Assembly: GCA_020746105.1 (NCBI GenBank)
Contig: CM036636.1
Location: 1 to 64,000 of the forward strand
Reading direction: 5' to 3'
Length of the DNA stretch: 64,000 nt
DNA from: Trogon surrucura
Taxonomy: Eukaryota; Chordata; Aves; Trogoniformes; Trogonidae
Part shown: positions 42,949 to 53,960 of the stretch, one piece after another
Layout of the letters: each line of letters opens with the position of its first letter
Position numbering within the stretch: the first letter of the stretch is position 1
The notes under the pieces: generated by a model
Told to the model about the DNA's origin: nothing
Databases searched by the model: none
What the model saw: only the letters and a program-made list of their open reading frames with translations
Made by a program: the position numbers and the translations under genes

Positions 42949-43990
42949 TCATTTCAGAGTCTCCAAGTCCTCGGTTGCTTTCTTCACGTGAGTGTAGTGG
43001 ATCCACGCGTCTGATTCAGCAATCTTGATTGCAGTGAAGGTGGTGAACAACACTTGGTGCAGTCCTTTCCACCTTTCTTTCAAAGGCTCTTCATTCCAAA
43101 CCTTCACATATACATAGTCTCCTGGTTGTATCTCATAGACTGGATTTTCCAGAGTCAAAGTTCGGTTCCACACCAGCGTATTTCGGAGCCTGGCTAAGGT
43201 TTTTCCAAGAGAAAGCAAATAGGTTTAGATATCTTGTTTCTCTGATACATGCATATGTGGGTTAGGTTCAGGACTTTCATATGGTTTTCCATACATTATT
43301 TCGTATGGACTTACTGACATCCCACTTGGAGGTTTTACTCTTATTTGTAACAGCGCAAGTGGGAGCACCTGAGGCCATTGCTTGGCTTCCTGACAGATTT
43401 TGCTAATTTGTCTCTTTAAAATTTGATTCATTCTTTCTACCTTTATACTAGATTGTGGCCTCCAGGGAGGATGCAGGTCCCAAGAGATTCCCAGGATTTT
43501 GCTTACCTCCTGTACTACTGTGGCCACAAAGTGTGATCCTGTGTCTGATGCTATTCCAAAAGGAACCCCAAATCTAGGAACAATTTCCTGCAAGAGCCAT
43601 TTCACAGTTTCTTTAGTTGATTGGTGTGACAGGGAAAGGCTTCTGGCCATCCATAAAAAGTGTCAACCCCGACTAATATGTATTTATACCCTCTACACTA
43701 ATCTGGTCAATCTGCCAATAATCATCTGGTTCTACTCCTGTTTTTATTTTGCCCATTTGAACATTCTTTAGGACTATTGGATTATTCTTTAAACAAATTT
43801 CACATTTTGCTATGACGGATTTAGCCATTTCTAACATTTATACTGATTCTACACTTCTTTTTAGGAGTTGTACGATGGCTTCCGCACCGCAGTGACACTC
43901 GCGACGTTTTATCCGCAAAATTTCTCTCATAAGTAAAGGGGTATTATTACCTGTCCCGTGAATGTTGTCCACCACCTTTCTGAATTTTTC
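42949..43990 (-). pseudogene. ERV1 integrase, broken
   Basis: Minus strand: the end of the zinc-binding domain (AKCEICLKNN), the catalytic core with Asp in WQIDQI, Asp in ASDTGSHF and Glu in KVERMNQIL (all three acidic residues kept), then in a separate frame a C-terminal domain with GDYVYVKVW and AWIHYTHVKK of the gammaretroviral type. A stop after the first Asp (about 43,680) and a shift near 43,220 inactivate it. Confidence 0.85.
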
Positions 43991-44004
43991 TTTGCATTCC
44001 ATAG

Positions 44005-44645
44005 TCATGCCAACTTCTCATCTTCACCTGAATCTTTTGGTGTCTCTTTAGGAAGAGTGACAGTTCTAGTGGGGATAATTGCCATCTGAGGTGTTACTAC
44101 TTGTCGTTGCGCCACTCTTCTAGCAGTAACATCTGCTAATCTATTTCCTTCAGCTATCTTTGTGCTTCCTGCTTGATGTGCTTTACAGTACATGATTGCT
44201 ACTTGAATTGGTGCTTGTACTGTCAATAATAATTGCAATATTTCCTTTTGATTCTTAATATTTGTTCCTTGGGAGGATAATAATCCTCTTTCTTTCCATA
44301 GGGCACTATGGACATGAACTACTCCAAAAGCACATTTAGAATCAGCCCATATATTAACTCTTTTTCCTTTACTCAATTCCAGAGCCCGTGTTAATGCAAT
44401 TAATTCTGCTTTCTCTGCAGATATTGCACAAGGCGATGCACTGGCTTCTATTACCATGGTTTCAGTTGTTACCACATATCCAGTGTGGCGGGTTCCATTC
44501 AGGATGAAGCTGGAGCCATCTGTGAACAATTGCCAATCAGGTTCTTCAAGAGGGACATCTTTTAAGTCTCGCCGACTGGAATACGTGTCTTCAATAGTTG
44601 TGATGCAGTCATGATTCAGTTGTTCTTCCTGTGAAGTGCTCAAAA
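44005..44645 (-). pseudogene. ERV1 RNase H domain
   Basis: An open frame of about 210 codons with the RNase H signatures FTDGSSF, AEKAELIALTRAL, IWADSKCAFGVVH, YCKAHQAG and NRLADVTAR, so the four acidic catalytic positions look intact. It is preceded immediately by gag-derived sequence instead of RT, which shows the internal deletion. Confidence 0.87.
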
Positions 44646-44719
44646 CCACTCCCCTACTACCTCCTCTCGTTCCTCCTCCTCCCATCCTTCGTCCTCACCC
44701 CCGACCCCAGCTGGCAGCT

Positions 44720-46187
44720 CCTGGTGTCCCTGTCATCACTGCAAGAAATTGTCTCTGTTTTCTTCTCATTTCAGTCTCTTTGTCTCAATTATTGTAAACT
44801 TTCCAGGCTACTTACAATAGTCTGTCCAAATTTTGTATTTCCGCTCCTTCCAATTTCTGAAGTTTCTTTCTAATATCCTCCTGGGATTGTCCTAAAAATA
44901 TTAATGCCAATTGTGCCTTAGTTTCTTCAGCCTCTGGTTGCAAATCTGTATATTTATGGATTGCTTCCTTCAATCTTTCTTAAAAAGCAGTTGGGGATTC
45001 TTTCTTTTCCTGTCTAATATCATCCAGTTTGGACCAATTTATGGTTTGGGGCATGGCATTTTGAACACTATACAGGATCCACTGCTGGTATCTTTTTAAT
45101 CTTTCCATATGCTTGTCTTGGTTTGGATCCCACTGCAGATCCCCAGTAGGAAAATTCTGATCTATGGTGCCAGTAATAGTTCCAGCATGTACATCCTCTT
45201 CTGCACGCATCCTGGCAGTCCTTAAGACCATTTGTTTTTCAGTGGAATCCATAAGGGTGTCCAAAATCACCTGTATGTCATCCCAATCTGGATTCTGTGT
45301 TTTGATTATCATCCCCATTACTCTCCCCACTTTGCCAGGATCCTCTCTATAGGGACCGGCCGTCTCTTTCCAGATTACAAAGTCCGAGGGCGAAAAGGAT
45401 ATTTTTACATATACCGGTCCCCATCGCCCCACTCCCTGCCTTAAGGGAGCTATTAATCTTTTCCCGGTTTGTGATCTTAACGGAGTTACCAAATGGGTAC
45501 GCTGTCTCGTTCTCCTGCTCACGGAGGGGAAGAATCCAATTTGAGTGATTCTTCCTCCATTCCGGTACTATCCAGCCCAAAACCTGACACATTAGGTTCT
45601 GATGAGGATCTCCTGTTCAGAGAATCAGCACCGGAGACAGGTTCAACTTCAAAAGGGGGTGAGGAAGGAGAATGAGGGGGCGATAAATCGGAACAGGAGC
45701 TCTAGGAGCTGCTGGTGCTATATCTAATTCGGACCCCATATAGTCTTGTTCCTTTTTCTTTTAAAGCCAAATGCTTACGGCCCATTTTGGTGGAGGCTAA
45801 ACAATTTTCCTGTACTTTCTTATCTTTTACTCGTAGAGGCATTTCTTTGTTACAAGCCCGATCATTCATCTTACAATCTCTCTGCCATTCTGACTTTTCT
45901 CGAAGGTAAAAGAATAAATCAACATGCGGAAGCTCATCCCATTTCCCTTCCCTTCTACAAAACACCATTAATTGCAAAATAATATTATAATTCAAAGTCC
46001 CGTCCAGAGGCCATTTTTCACCATCTTCTAAATCATATAATAACCATTCATGATTACAATTATCAATAAGCCTGCCTTTTCGAAAGTCCTCCTTTAACTC
46101 CTTCCAGTGTGCTAGGAGACATCCCAGAGGTGAGGGTTTGGGGATGGACTCCTGATTTCTTGCGAGTAACTTAGGAAATTTCAGCAT
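44720..46187 (-). pseudogene. ERV1 gag, frameshifted
   Basis: The N-terminal frame (46,187-45,702; starts MLKFPKLLARNQ) fits a matrix domain. After about 100 bp with a shift, the capsid region (45,522-44,980) shows PSDFVIWKETAG, MGMIIKTQNPDWDDIQVILD and YSVQNAMPQTINW. The capsid tail continues to about 44,720 (ALIFLGQSQEDIRKKLQKLE). No zinc knuckle is visible before the deletion. Confidence 0.78.
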
Positions 46188-46799
46188 TTTCCTCTTTTAT
46201 CTCACAATCGTTTCATCCTTACGCTTCGCTTGTCTGCGGCCACTCCCCTCACGGGGTGACGGAACTGCGGATCAGAGCTCCACACTCGCTTCGTGCGCAG
46301 TTGCACGTCTCAGTCTCACACACTCACAGTTTGCAGAAACACAGATTACAATATAAACCAAAAAGGTACCTTATTATACATAGACTTTTCATGCATACGT
46401 GAGCCTGCTTTATACTAATACCAATACCAATGCAAATATCAATACGAATGCCAACTCTGCGATCGCTTTCGTGTTCACCTAGGCTTCCAAATCCCGGGAA
46501 TTCCCTAGCCCAACTATGCGGAGCTTTCACTCCCTCTGACTGGCAGGCTCCTCAGCGTCCTGAGCCCAACCAAGCGGGGTCTCCGACACCGCGACTTACA
46601 GGTTAGTTCACCAGGATAGCCCCCCCAAATTTTAAAGAAGTGCCTTACCGTCCAGAGAACGTTGCGAGGAGCTGTAAGAGTCAAAGGCGAGGTTTCTCCC
46701 TGAGAATTCCTCGGTGCTGGCTGGAGTTCGATCAGCGCTCAATCTCGTCCAATCTCACCCGCAAGGTCCTGCTCTTGGTCCTGTCTGGGTCGCTGAAAC
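46188..46799 (-). other. ERV1 leader region
   Basis: Non-coding stretch between gag and the LTR remnant. A weak tRNA-Pro-like primer site (minus strand TTGGGGGGCTATCCTGG, about 46,611-46,628) lies 170 bp inside the apparent LTR end, further than expected. The sequence directly next to the LTR end (GTTTCAGCGACCC) does not begin with TGG. The primer site is therefore unresolved. Confidence 0.4.
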
Positions 46800-46999
46800 T
46801 GTTGCGGTTTTCAAAGGGAAAGGTCGCAAAAACGACAAAACTTATCTACACATAGATGAGTAGGCACTTCTTTATTGCAGCATTGGGAAGCACTGGGTGA
46901 TTCTCGTGCTTTCCAGCGCTGCAATAAAGAAGTGCCTACTTATCTACACGTAGGTAAGTTTTGTCGTTTTTGCGACCATTCCCTTTGAAAACAGCAACA
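46800..46999. repeat. Inverted repeat of LTR ends (93-bp arms, 14-bp spacer)
   Basis: Left arm 46,800-46,892 is the R/U5 end of the ERV1 LTR in minus orientation. Right arm 46,907-46,999 is the same sequence in plus orientation, about 90% identical. The spacer is CTGGGTGATTCTCG. Each arm ends at the LTR terminus (TGTTGC.../...AGCAACA) and holds the polyadenylation signal. No U3 is present on either side. Confidence 0.93.
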
Positions 47000-47473
47000 C
47001 CTGAAAGACCATTCTGGGACTCATCACACTGAGCCCATGGAGAAACAAGCAAGAATCCTCTTTAGAGTCTATTCCTGAGGCATGTTCTGGAGAACAACTA
47101 CAGAAAAACACCTAAGCCTGAGCAGTTGCCCTTTTGTGATGGAAATGCTGTTACAGACGCCAGCTCTCTCTGAGATCTGCTGTGCAGGGCCTCTGTACAC
47201 AGGCACTGCCTCTGCAGCTCCAGAGAAGGTCTCAGAGCAAAAATCTCAGATAAAAATGTCACTGTAAGGTTCTTTTTAACGTTGAAATGTAGAGACGGTG
47301 TGGAAATTAATTTAAACTGGTCTGGGTTAAATGAGATAATAGATAAAGGGTTTGAGATGGTGTGAATAATGAAAATTCTTTGTGGACAACATTATCAGAA
47401 GTCCAAAAAAAATTACCAACAATAATATCAACAACCACAACACATACAATAGACAGGTTAAGCCTGTAATGAG
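47000..47473. other. 3' flank of olfactory receptor gene, non-coding
   Basis: AT-rich unique sequence without a domain. It presumably includes the 3' UTR of the minus-strand receptor gene; no clear polyadenylation site was fixed. Confidence 0.4.
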
Positions 47474-48445
47474 TTACATGATAAATGATATGTTGCAGAA
47501 GGTGAACACTACATTGCGTCTAAAATAACATGTAGTCACCAGTTTTCGAACTGCATCTTTGAGGTCCTGGTTCCTCAGGCTGTAGATGAGGGGGTTCACT
47601 GTTGGAGGCACCACCGAGTACAGAACTGACACCACCAGGTCCAGGGATGGGGAGGAGATGGAGGGGGGCTTCAGGTAGGCAAAAATTCCAGTGCTGATAA
47701 GCAGGGAGACCACAGCCAGGTGAGGGAGGCACGTGGAAAAGGCTTTGTGCCGTCCGTGCTCTGAGGGGATCCTCAGCACAGCCCTGAGGATCTGTACATA
47801 GGACAGTACGATGAAAACAAAACATCCAAATGCTACACAGACACTAACCACAATCAGCCCAACTTCCCTGATGTAGGCATGTGAGCAGGAGAGCTTGAGG
47901 ATCTGTGGGATTTCACAGAAGAACTGTCCCACGGCATTGCCCTGGCAGAGGGGCAGTGAAAATGTATTGACCGTGTGCAGGAGAGCAGTGAGAAAGCCAC
48001 TGGCCCAGGCAGCTGCTGCCATGTGGACACAAGCTCTGCTGCCCAGGAGGGTCCCGTAGTGCAGGGGTTGGCAGATGGCCACGTAGCGATCGTAGGCCAT
48101 GATGGTTAGAAGATAAAACTCTGCTGACATCAGAATGAAAAAGAAAAAAACCTGAGAAGCGCACCCACTGTAAGAGATGACCCTGGTGTCCCAGAAAGAA
48201 TTGGCCATGGCTTTGGGGACAGTGGTGGAAATGAAGCCCAGGTCAAGGAGGGAGAGGTTGAGGAGGAAGAAGTACATGGGGGTGTGGAGGTGGTGGTCCC
48301 AGGCGATGGTGGTGATGATGAGACCGTTGCCCAGGAGGGCAGCCAGGTACATGCCCAGGAAGAGCCAGAAGTGTAAGAGCTGCAGCTCCCGCGTGTCTGC
48401 GAATGGCAGGAGCAGGAACTGGGTGATAGAGCTGCTGTTGGACAT
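47474..48445 (-). CDS. Intact olfactory receptor, gamma-c / OR14-like
   Basis: A 323-codon single-exon GPCR for odorant detection at the sensory neuron membrane, signalling through Golf and adenylyl cyclase (family knowledge). Visible hallmarks: N-terminal NSS glycosylation sequon, LLGNGLIITT in TM1, LHTPMYFFLLNLSLLDLGF in TM2, MAYDRYVAICQPLHY at the end of TM3, SYVQILRAVLRIPSE in TM5, KAFSTCLPHLAVV in TM6, PTVNPLIYSLRNQDLK in TM7. No stop or frameshift. The chosen ATG gives the normal short N-terminus. A T-rich tract ending in AAG about 30 bp upstream looks like the usual splice acceptor before an olfactory receptor coding exon. The C-terminus (…FCNISFIM) runs some 15 residues longer than usual. 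Isolated here between an ERV1 and CR1 sequence. Confidence 0.93.
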   Translation of the reverse strand: MSNSSSITQFLLLPFADTRELQLLHFWLFLGMYLAALLGNGLIITTIAWDHHLHTPMYFFLLNLSLLDLGFISTTVPKAMANSFWDTRVISYSGCASQVFFFFILMSAEFYLLTIMAYDRYVAICQPLHYGTLLGSRACVHMAAAAWASGFLTALLHTVNTFSLPLCQGNAVGQFFCEIPQILKLSCSHAYIREVGLIVVSVCVAFGCFVFIVLSYVQILRAVLRIPSEHGRHKAFSTCLPHLAVVSLLISTGIFAYLKPPSISSPSLDLVVSVLYSVVPPTVNPLIYSLRNQDLKDAVRKLVTTCYFRRNVVFTFCNISFIM

Positions 48446-48464
48446 TTGCCGGTTCTTGGCATGG

Positions 48465-48490
48465 GGCCACTGTCCTTAAAAAAAAACATA
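48465..48490 (-). other. Probable splice acceptor in receptor 5' UTR
   Basis: Minus strand ATGTTTTTTTTTAAG|GACAGTGG lies about 30 bp before the start codon. Vertebrate olfactory receptor genes commonly have a non-coding first exon spliced to the coding exon just upstream of the ATG. Confidence 0.5.
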
Positions 48491-49639
48491 AATCAGGGTA
48501 AAATTACAACAGAGTTCTCTCAGCAAAGCCTCCCCATCTTTCATGTAATCACCCCTCAATCCCACAGCATTTCCTTCCTTTGCTTTGTACTGGCTGAGTT
48601 TGCTGTGAGGAGCAGGACCTCCGCCCACGTGCTGCCAAGGAGCCAGCTCTGCCCTGCTGCAGTGAGCGCATGGGAGCTGATTCTTGACACCTCTGATATT
48701 CACACGGGATGTCAGATGTTATTCACACTTAATTCAAATGCTCAGTATCTGCACTTATGTCTCCAAAGAGAGTGGGCTGCAGAAGAGAGGCTTAGCATGT
48801 CTTTATTGTAAATTTCTGGCATTTATTTTTCACCATCATGTCTGCTGAGTACTGTTTTGAGGGGTAGAAATTCTTATTTTTGTGACAGAAAGTGTGGAGT
48901 CCTAAGCCAAGACGGGCAAAAGGGTTCAGCTCTCTGTGGATCAGTGCTGAGTCAGAAGAGCTGCAGTGTCCATCTCTCTTGTTCCCAGCAGCCCTGGGCT
49001 TTCACTTCTGCTACCTTGATGATTACTGCAAACACACATTACCCTTGATAAAAAAAGCAACTGGACTCTGGTGAAAGTGGTGGAGTCTTGTCTCAAACGG
49101 CAGACCAACAAACTCTTCTTTCTGCAGCACAGAGGTTGTGATGGAGAGGGCAGGACGGGGCCTCTCTCAGAGAAAAGCAAAAAATCTGAGAAGAGATTAA
49201 CAAACCTAGGTTCCTACAGGAGACCCGTGCATTTATAGGGGTAGCTCATAAGCTGGACGGTCAATGCACAGCCAGATGTCTTGAAGATGGGATGTCTTAA
49301 GCAGAGAGTGAAGTCATTGTTCAGCAGACAGCATCCAGAAGGCATCTACAGTGAAGGACCAGAAGAGAACTGCCTGAAGGCAGCCTCCTCCCGGGGCTGG
49401 TTTGCAGTTTTCCCCGCCAGCCCCTGCCCCTGGTTCTGCTGCCTGGATCTGTCCCTACCAGGAGCTACTCCCCTGTGTCCAGGTCTCCTCCCTGTCCCTG
49501 CTCCCAGAGCCCATCCCAGCCACTGGGGGCTCAGCTCTGCCCTGCAGACCCCTCCTGGCAGCAAAGCACTGCTCCAAGGGCATGTCCTTGTTGGCAATCC
49601 CTAAAGAGATCAGATAAACCCTGAAAAGACCAAGAAGGT
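48491..49639. other. No recognisable gene
   Basis: Upstream region of the receptor gene in its direction of transcription. I see no domain, known repeat or RNA gene; a receptor promoter and first exon may lie here but cannot be pinned. Confidence 0.4.
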
Positions 49640-50405
49640 GAAAAGGTGATGTGAATGCTTTTGTAGGTAGAGTAAAGGGTGAGGCTGAGGAGGAGTGGTT
49701 GGAGAGCTGCCAGGCAGAGAGGGACCTGGGGGTGTTGATGGACAGCCGGCTGAACATGAGCCAGCAGTGTGCCCAGGTGGCCAAGGAGGCCAACGGCATC
49801 CTGGCCTGGGTCAGGAATGGTGCTGTCGGCAGGAGCAGGGAGGTGATCATGCCTCTGGGCTTGGCTTTGGTGAGGCTGCACCTGAGTCCTGTGTCCAGTT
49901 TGGGGCCCCTCACTACAAGAGAGACACTGAGGTGCTGGAGAGGGTACAGAGTTGGGCTGCCAGGCTGGGAAAGGATTTGGAGCATGTGTCATATGAGGAA
50001 TGGTTGAAGGATCTGGGCTTGTTTAGCCTAGAGAAGAGGAGACTGAGAGGAGACCTCATCGCTCTCTATAACTGCCTGCAAAGAGGCTGTAGCGAGGTGA
50101 GGGTTGGTCTGTTCTCCTCAGTGGCGAGTGATAGGACAAGACAAAGTGGCCTTAAATTGCACCAGGGGAGGTTTGGGTTGGATATTAGGAAGAATTTCTT
50201 TACTGAGAGGGTTGTCAGGCACTGGAACAGACTGCCCAGGGAGGGGGTTGAGTCACCATCCCTGGAGGGGTTTAAGAGATGAGTGAGTGTTGTGCTGAGG
50301 GACAAGGTTCAGTGGTGTTGATAGGGCTAGGACAGAGGTTGGACTCAGTGATCTCAAAGGTATCTTCCAACCGAAACTGTTCTATGGTTCTGTGTTCTAT
50401 GTGAC
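49640..50405 (+). mobile_element. CR1 3' half fragment (plus)
   Basis: Frames with [40 protein letters not shown] and [20 protein letters not shown], then a 3' UTR with GATCTCAAAGGTATCTTCC and a GTTCTATGGTTCTGTGTTC tail. One or two frameshifts. A 5'-truncated dead copy. Confidence 0.92.
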
Positions 50406-51951
50406 TTTATGTGTTTCCTTGTGAAATGTGTTCATCACTCACTGTAATGCTATAGGAGTCTCAGTCTTCAGTGCAAACCTGACAGCTTCATGACATTTTC
50501 CACTTACCGTTGCAGCTGGGAAGTGACAGCATGGACCCTGGAAAGCACCTTTACTCACAGGTAGCCCCTCATGATGTTTTTCTTGAAAAGTGCCCTGGGA
50601 AAAGTCCCAGGGGTTGACCTGGAGCTGTTAGCAGCCCTGATCCATGCAGCACCTTCTCATCAGCAGAACAGCCCTGCCCTGCCCTCTCCTGCCAAGGGGC
50701 CACTCCTTCCCCCCATATCTTCTCCCCCAGCACCGTGGGGAGCTCCCCGGGCAGGCTGAGTGCTGACCCTGGCAGGCGGCAGAGTCCCTGCCCCAGCACA
50801 CAGCCCCTGGCACCGTGCAGGGACCCTGCTCCAAGGACAGCCCTGGGCACCCCTGCCTGCACTCCTGCAGTCACAGCCATTCACACTTACCTAACAGGAG
50901 TCTTGGGACAGGGAGTCCACCTTACACATTCCATAAGCTGTGGCTCTGCCAGCTCCAGGAGATGCCTTAGGGAACTGCATCTGCCTTGCCCTGCACCTGG
51001 TGATTTACCGAATCAAAGGCTCTGAAGAGTCCTCCTTCAGTGAGCTCTCTGCCATCCTCCCAGTTTTGATCAAGCCTTTAAGCTCTCTGTGCCCACCTCC
51101 TCTCCTCTTGGTGCCTGCAGGCAGTGCCCTCGGCCCTGCTGTGCTTTGCCCAAGGCAATTTAATGATCCGTCTGGTGGATTTTTGGTGCCAAGTCCATCA
51201 AGCTCAGACTCTGAGAGGAAGCTGAAGAAACCTCTCAGGAAGGCAAAGTCAGATGAAAACTCCAAAGCCTCTTGGAGAGTTAATGGGTCCCACAGAGAGT
51301 CATTACTGACAAAGCCTCCCTGGGTGCCTTGTTAGAAGAAAAAATTGGAGGCACTGGTGACAGGGAGGCAAAGGCAAGGAAAAGAAGGCACTGACTTTTA
51401 TTAAGAGTGGATGTGTTACATTAAGACAAAAGACCAAGTCCTGACCCCCAGATCCCTGGGAAGGGAGATCCTGTCCCTCACACATTGCTCAGGGCTCGTT
51501 TTGGGGCAGTAGGATGTGGGGATGTGCAATGCCCAGAGCAAGACTACAAATGAATGTTTCTCAGGCTCACAGATTATGACAAGGAAGCCATGAAGTGCTG
51601 ATGTTATGATGGTAAGCTTCTCCTCATCGGCACCAGTTGCAGAGAGAACAGCCACAGCCCAGGCGACAAAGACCTCGGCTGTGTTGGGGTTCAGCCTTTC
51701 CACTGTCCCCAGTTGTTTCCACCGCTGGATGCTCTACAGCATCCCACACCTGAACCTCTTTCCCTCTCAGCTGTTGACATCCACCTGCTCACCAATCTTG
51801 GTCTCATCTGAACCTCTTCCTACCCTCGCTGGTATCTCTTCATCCTCTCACACTGCCCATTGAAACACAGCCTTTGGCTAATCCACACTCCTTCTGGGTG
51901 GCCAGTTGTACCCCAGCGCTGCACTTTCTCCTCATATCCAGACTCAACCTT
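50406..51951. other. No recognised gene; one unassigned minus frame
   Basis: Mostly unique sequence. A minus frame at 51,416-51,703 (MERLNPNTAEVFVAWAVAVL...) is open for 95 codons and protein-like in composition, but I cannot place it in a family. It might be an exon remnant. No other structure seen. Confidence 0.3.
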
Positions 51952-52376
51952 TGTCATGGTTCAATTCAAGTCAGCAACTAATTTCCACATTGCCACACAC
52001 TCGGTCCTTCCACTCACAGCGTCATGAGTAGAAGAATCAGAAAAATCTCTAAAATTGGTGGATAGGTATAAAGAAAGTTTAATCAAGAAAAATAAAATAC
52101 AGTAGTATTAACTGTAATGAAAATGTATATAACAATAAGAGAGAAAAAGAAAACACAAGAAAACACAAGCGATGCCCGATGTCATGGCTTGCCACCCACT
52201 GACCAATGCCCAGCTAGTCCCCAAGGAATGATTCACTCGTCCAGGTGTGCTCTCCCAAGTTTATACTCTAGGCATGATGACACATGTTATGGAATACCCG
52301 TTTGCCCAGTCTGGGCACACTGACCCAGTCCAAATGGAAGAAAATTAACTCTATCCCAGCTGTAACCAAGATAATA
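51952..52376 (-). mobile_element. ERVL-type LTR fragment (minus)
   Basis: Plus-strand TGTCATGGTTCAATTCAAGT at the left, AAGAAAGTTTAATCAAG (reverse polyadenylation side), ACATGTTATGGAATACCCG in the middle, and GAAAATTAACTCTATCCCAG at the right follow the layout of a common avian ERVL LTR family in reverse, shortened by deletions. The right terminus is uncertain. Confidence 0.65.
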
Positions 52377-52839
52377 CCCATCCCTTATTCCACATCACCT
52401 ACATCAATCATGTCCAGGTTCCTCACTTTCCATCTACAGGGAAGCAAAACAGGGGAACCTGAGTGTGTTGATCTGAAATATGACAATCTTCATCCTCAGG
52501 ATGTCCCTGCTAACAGTGGAACCAGATATTCCCTCTGCTGCTTGGGGCACTTATATCCTTGAAGAAAGTAGTGAAGGCAGATCACATGAGTGATCTGGAA
52601 AGAACAGGTGCATGAGTGCCTGAGTGCGGTAAAGGTCTTGCTTAGGTGGTGTGGAATAATTCCTGGAGGTGACTTAAAAATTAAAACTTATGGTAAAGAT
52701 ACAGCATTGTTCACACATTAAGGAAAGGTACAACACTGAGGAAGCTTCCAGGGTGGAGTGCAGCTGGTGTGCAAGGACTCCTTTCCACAAGAGTGGAAAA
52801 TGTTAGAGATCAGCACAGGAGGTTAAATTCCTGAGAGTA
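52377..52839. other. Unrecognised; perhaps decayed ERVL interior
   Basis: Lies between an ERVL-type LTR and an ERVL-type pol piece, but I see no coding signature in it. Confidence 0.3.
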
Positions 52840-53900
52840 TGGTGGGTTAAAGGAGCTGCTTCTATTCCTCCAGACAGCCCGGAAAAATTAGAACATGGAC
52901 AAAATTCATCTAGTGTAAAAGAATTACAACAAGTTTGGGGAGCCTTAGCTTACTGGAGTAAACATATTCCTGTTTTTTTCCATTTTTGTGCGATCTACTG
53001 TAGGTGATCCTGCTCTGGCAGGGGGGCTGGATTAGATAGTCCCTTCCAACTCCTGACATTCTGTGATTCTGTGATTGCTCGCCCTTTATATAATTTGCTC
53101 CAAAAAAAAAACAGGGAAAATCATGGGAATGGACCAAACAGCATATGAATGCCTTAGATGTGTTACTAAAAGAACTCAGGTTTTTCCAGCAGCTTGGTCC
53201 TATACACCAAACCGACCCTATCTGTGTAGAATGGGGGTTCAATGGACATGGTTCTCACTGCAACATAGGGCAGAAGGAGTCAGAGGGGCCAGAAAGACCA
53301 CTGGAATTTAGCTCCCACTTTTTCAATGGTACCGAAAGGATATTCAGATCTTGAGAAGGGTTTGCTGTCCCTAGTGTGTGCAGTGAAACAAGCAGAACAA
53401 ATAAGGCAAGAACTAAGTGTGATCATTCAGGGATTTTTCCACCTCCTAAATGTAGTTCTTAAGGGAACCGTGTCACCCGCTGGAGTCACTCAGAAACCCA
53501 GGGCTGGTGAGCGGTATGTCTACCTAGGAGGCATTAATGAAATCATGCCAATTACCGAGGGCAGTATTAAAATATCTAAACTTCAAAAAGACATAAATGG
53601 TACCCTGTTGTTACAGTCCCCACCAAACAAACCATCTCCTATTCAGGAAGCACCTCCTCTGAAGTAAGACAGTGATCTTACTGGGGTGTGATTCGCTGAT
53701 GCATCATCTCATAGGGAGACCAATGAGTGGAAATACAAAGCTGTAGCATTGGAAGTGGCGACAGGAGAAAGAATCACTGAAACAGGTGAAGGGAGTGCAC
53801 AGGTGGGAAAACTCAGAGCAGTCCTATTAGCCATTCAGAATAGTGCTAGTCATATCTACAAGGACTCATATGGTGTTTTTAAGGGACCCACCAAACGGAC
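52840..53900 (+). pseudogene. ERVL-like pol fragment (RT connection and RNase H)
   Basis: Plus-strand frames: GALAYWSKHIP (RT connection), then after a CR1 insertion PLYNLLQKKTGK, then SDLEKGLLSLVCAVKQAEQI, then a spacer with GERYVYLGGINEIMPI, and an RNase H-like stretch with ALEVATGERITETGEGSAQV and YKDSYGVFKG. Stops and shifts separate them. Orientation is opposite to the LTR at 51,952, so they may not belong to one element. Confidence 0.72.
52986..53073 (+). mobile_element. CR1 3' tail inserted in pol fragment (plus)
   Basis: GATCCTGCTCTGGCAGGGGG, CTTCCAACTCCTGACATTC and the tail TGTGATTCTGTGATT. It interrupts the pol reading between KHIPVFFHF and PLYNLL, so it arrived after the retrovirus. 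Confidence 0.88.
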
Positions 53901-53904
53901 AGAG

Positions 53905-53960
53905 CATGGGGCAGAGTGGCTGAGGTTGGAAGGGACCCTGAAGATCATCAGCAAGGCACC
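53905..53960 (-). mobile_element. CR1 3' end remnant (minus), tentative
   Basis: GAGGTTGGAAGGGACCCTGA followed by AGATCATCA is the reverse of the CR1 terminal segment. Very short. Confidence 0.55.

Larger units (their letters stand above)
39330..46892 (-). mobile_element. Gamma-like (ERV1) provirus, minus strand, pro/RT deleted
   Basis: Minus-strand order from the right: 5' LTR remnant (46,800-46,892), leader, gag (46,187 to about 44,720), RNase H (44,640-44,005), integrase (43,990-42,949), env (42,938-40,034, with a solo LTR inside), polypurine tract and 3' LTR (39,330-39,988). Protease and most of RT are missing between gag and RNase H. Stops and frameshifts occur throughout. Capsid, integrase and Env TM style fit avian class I gammaretrovirus-like elements. 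Confidence 0.88.
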
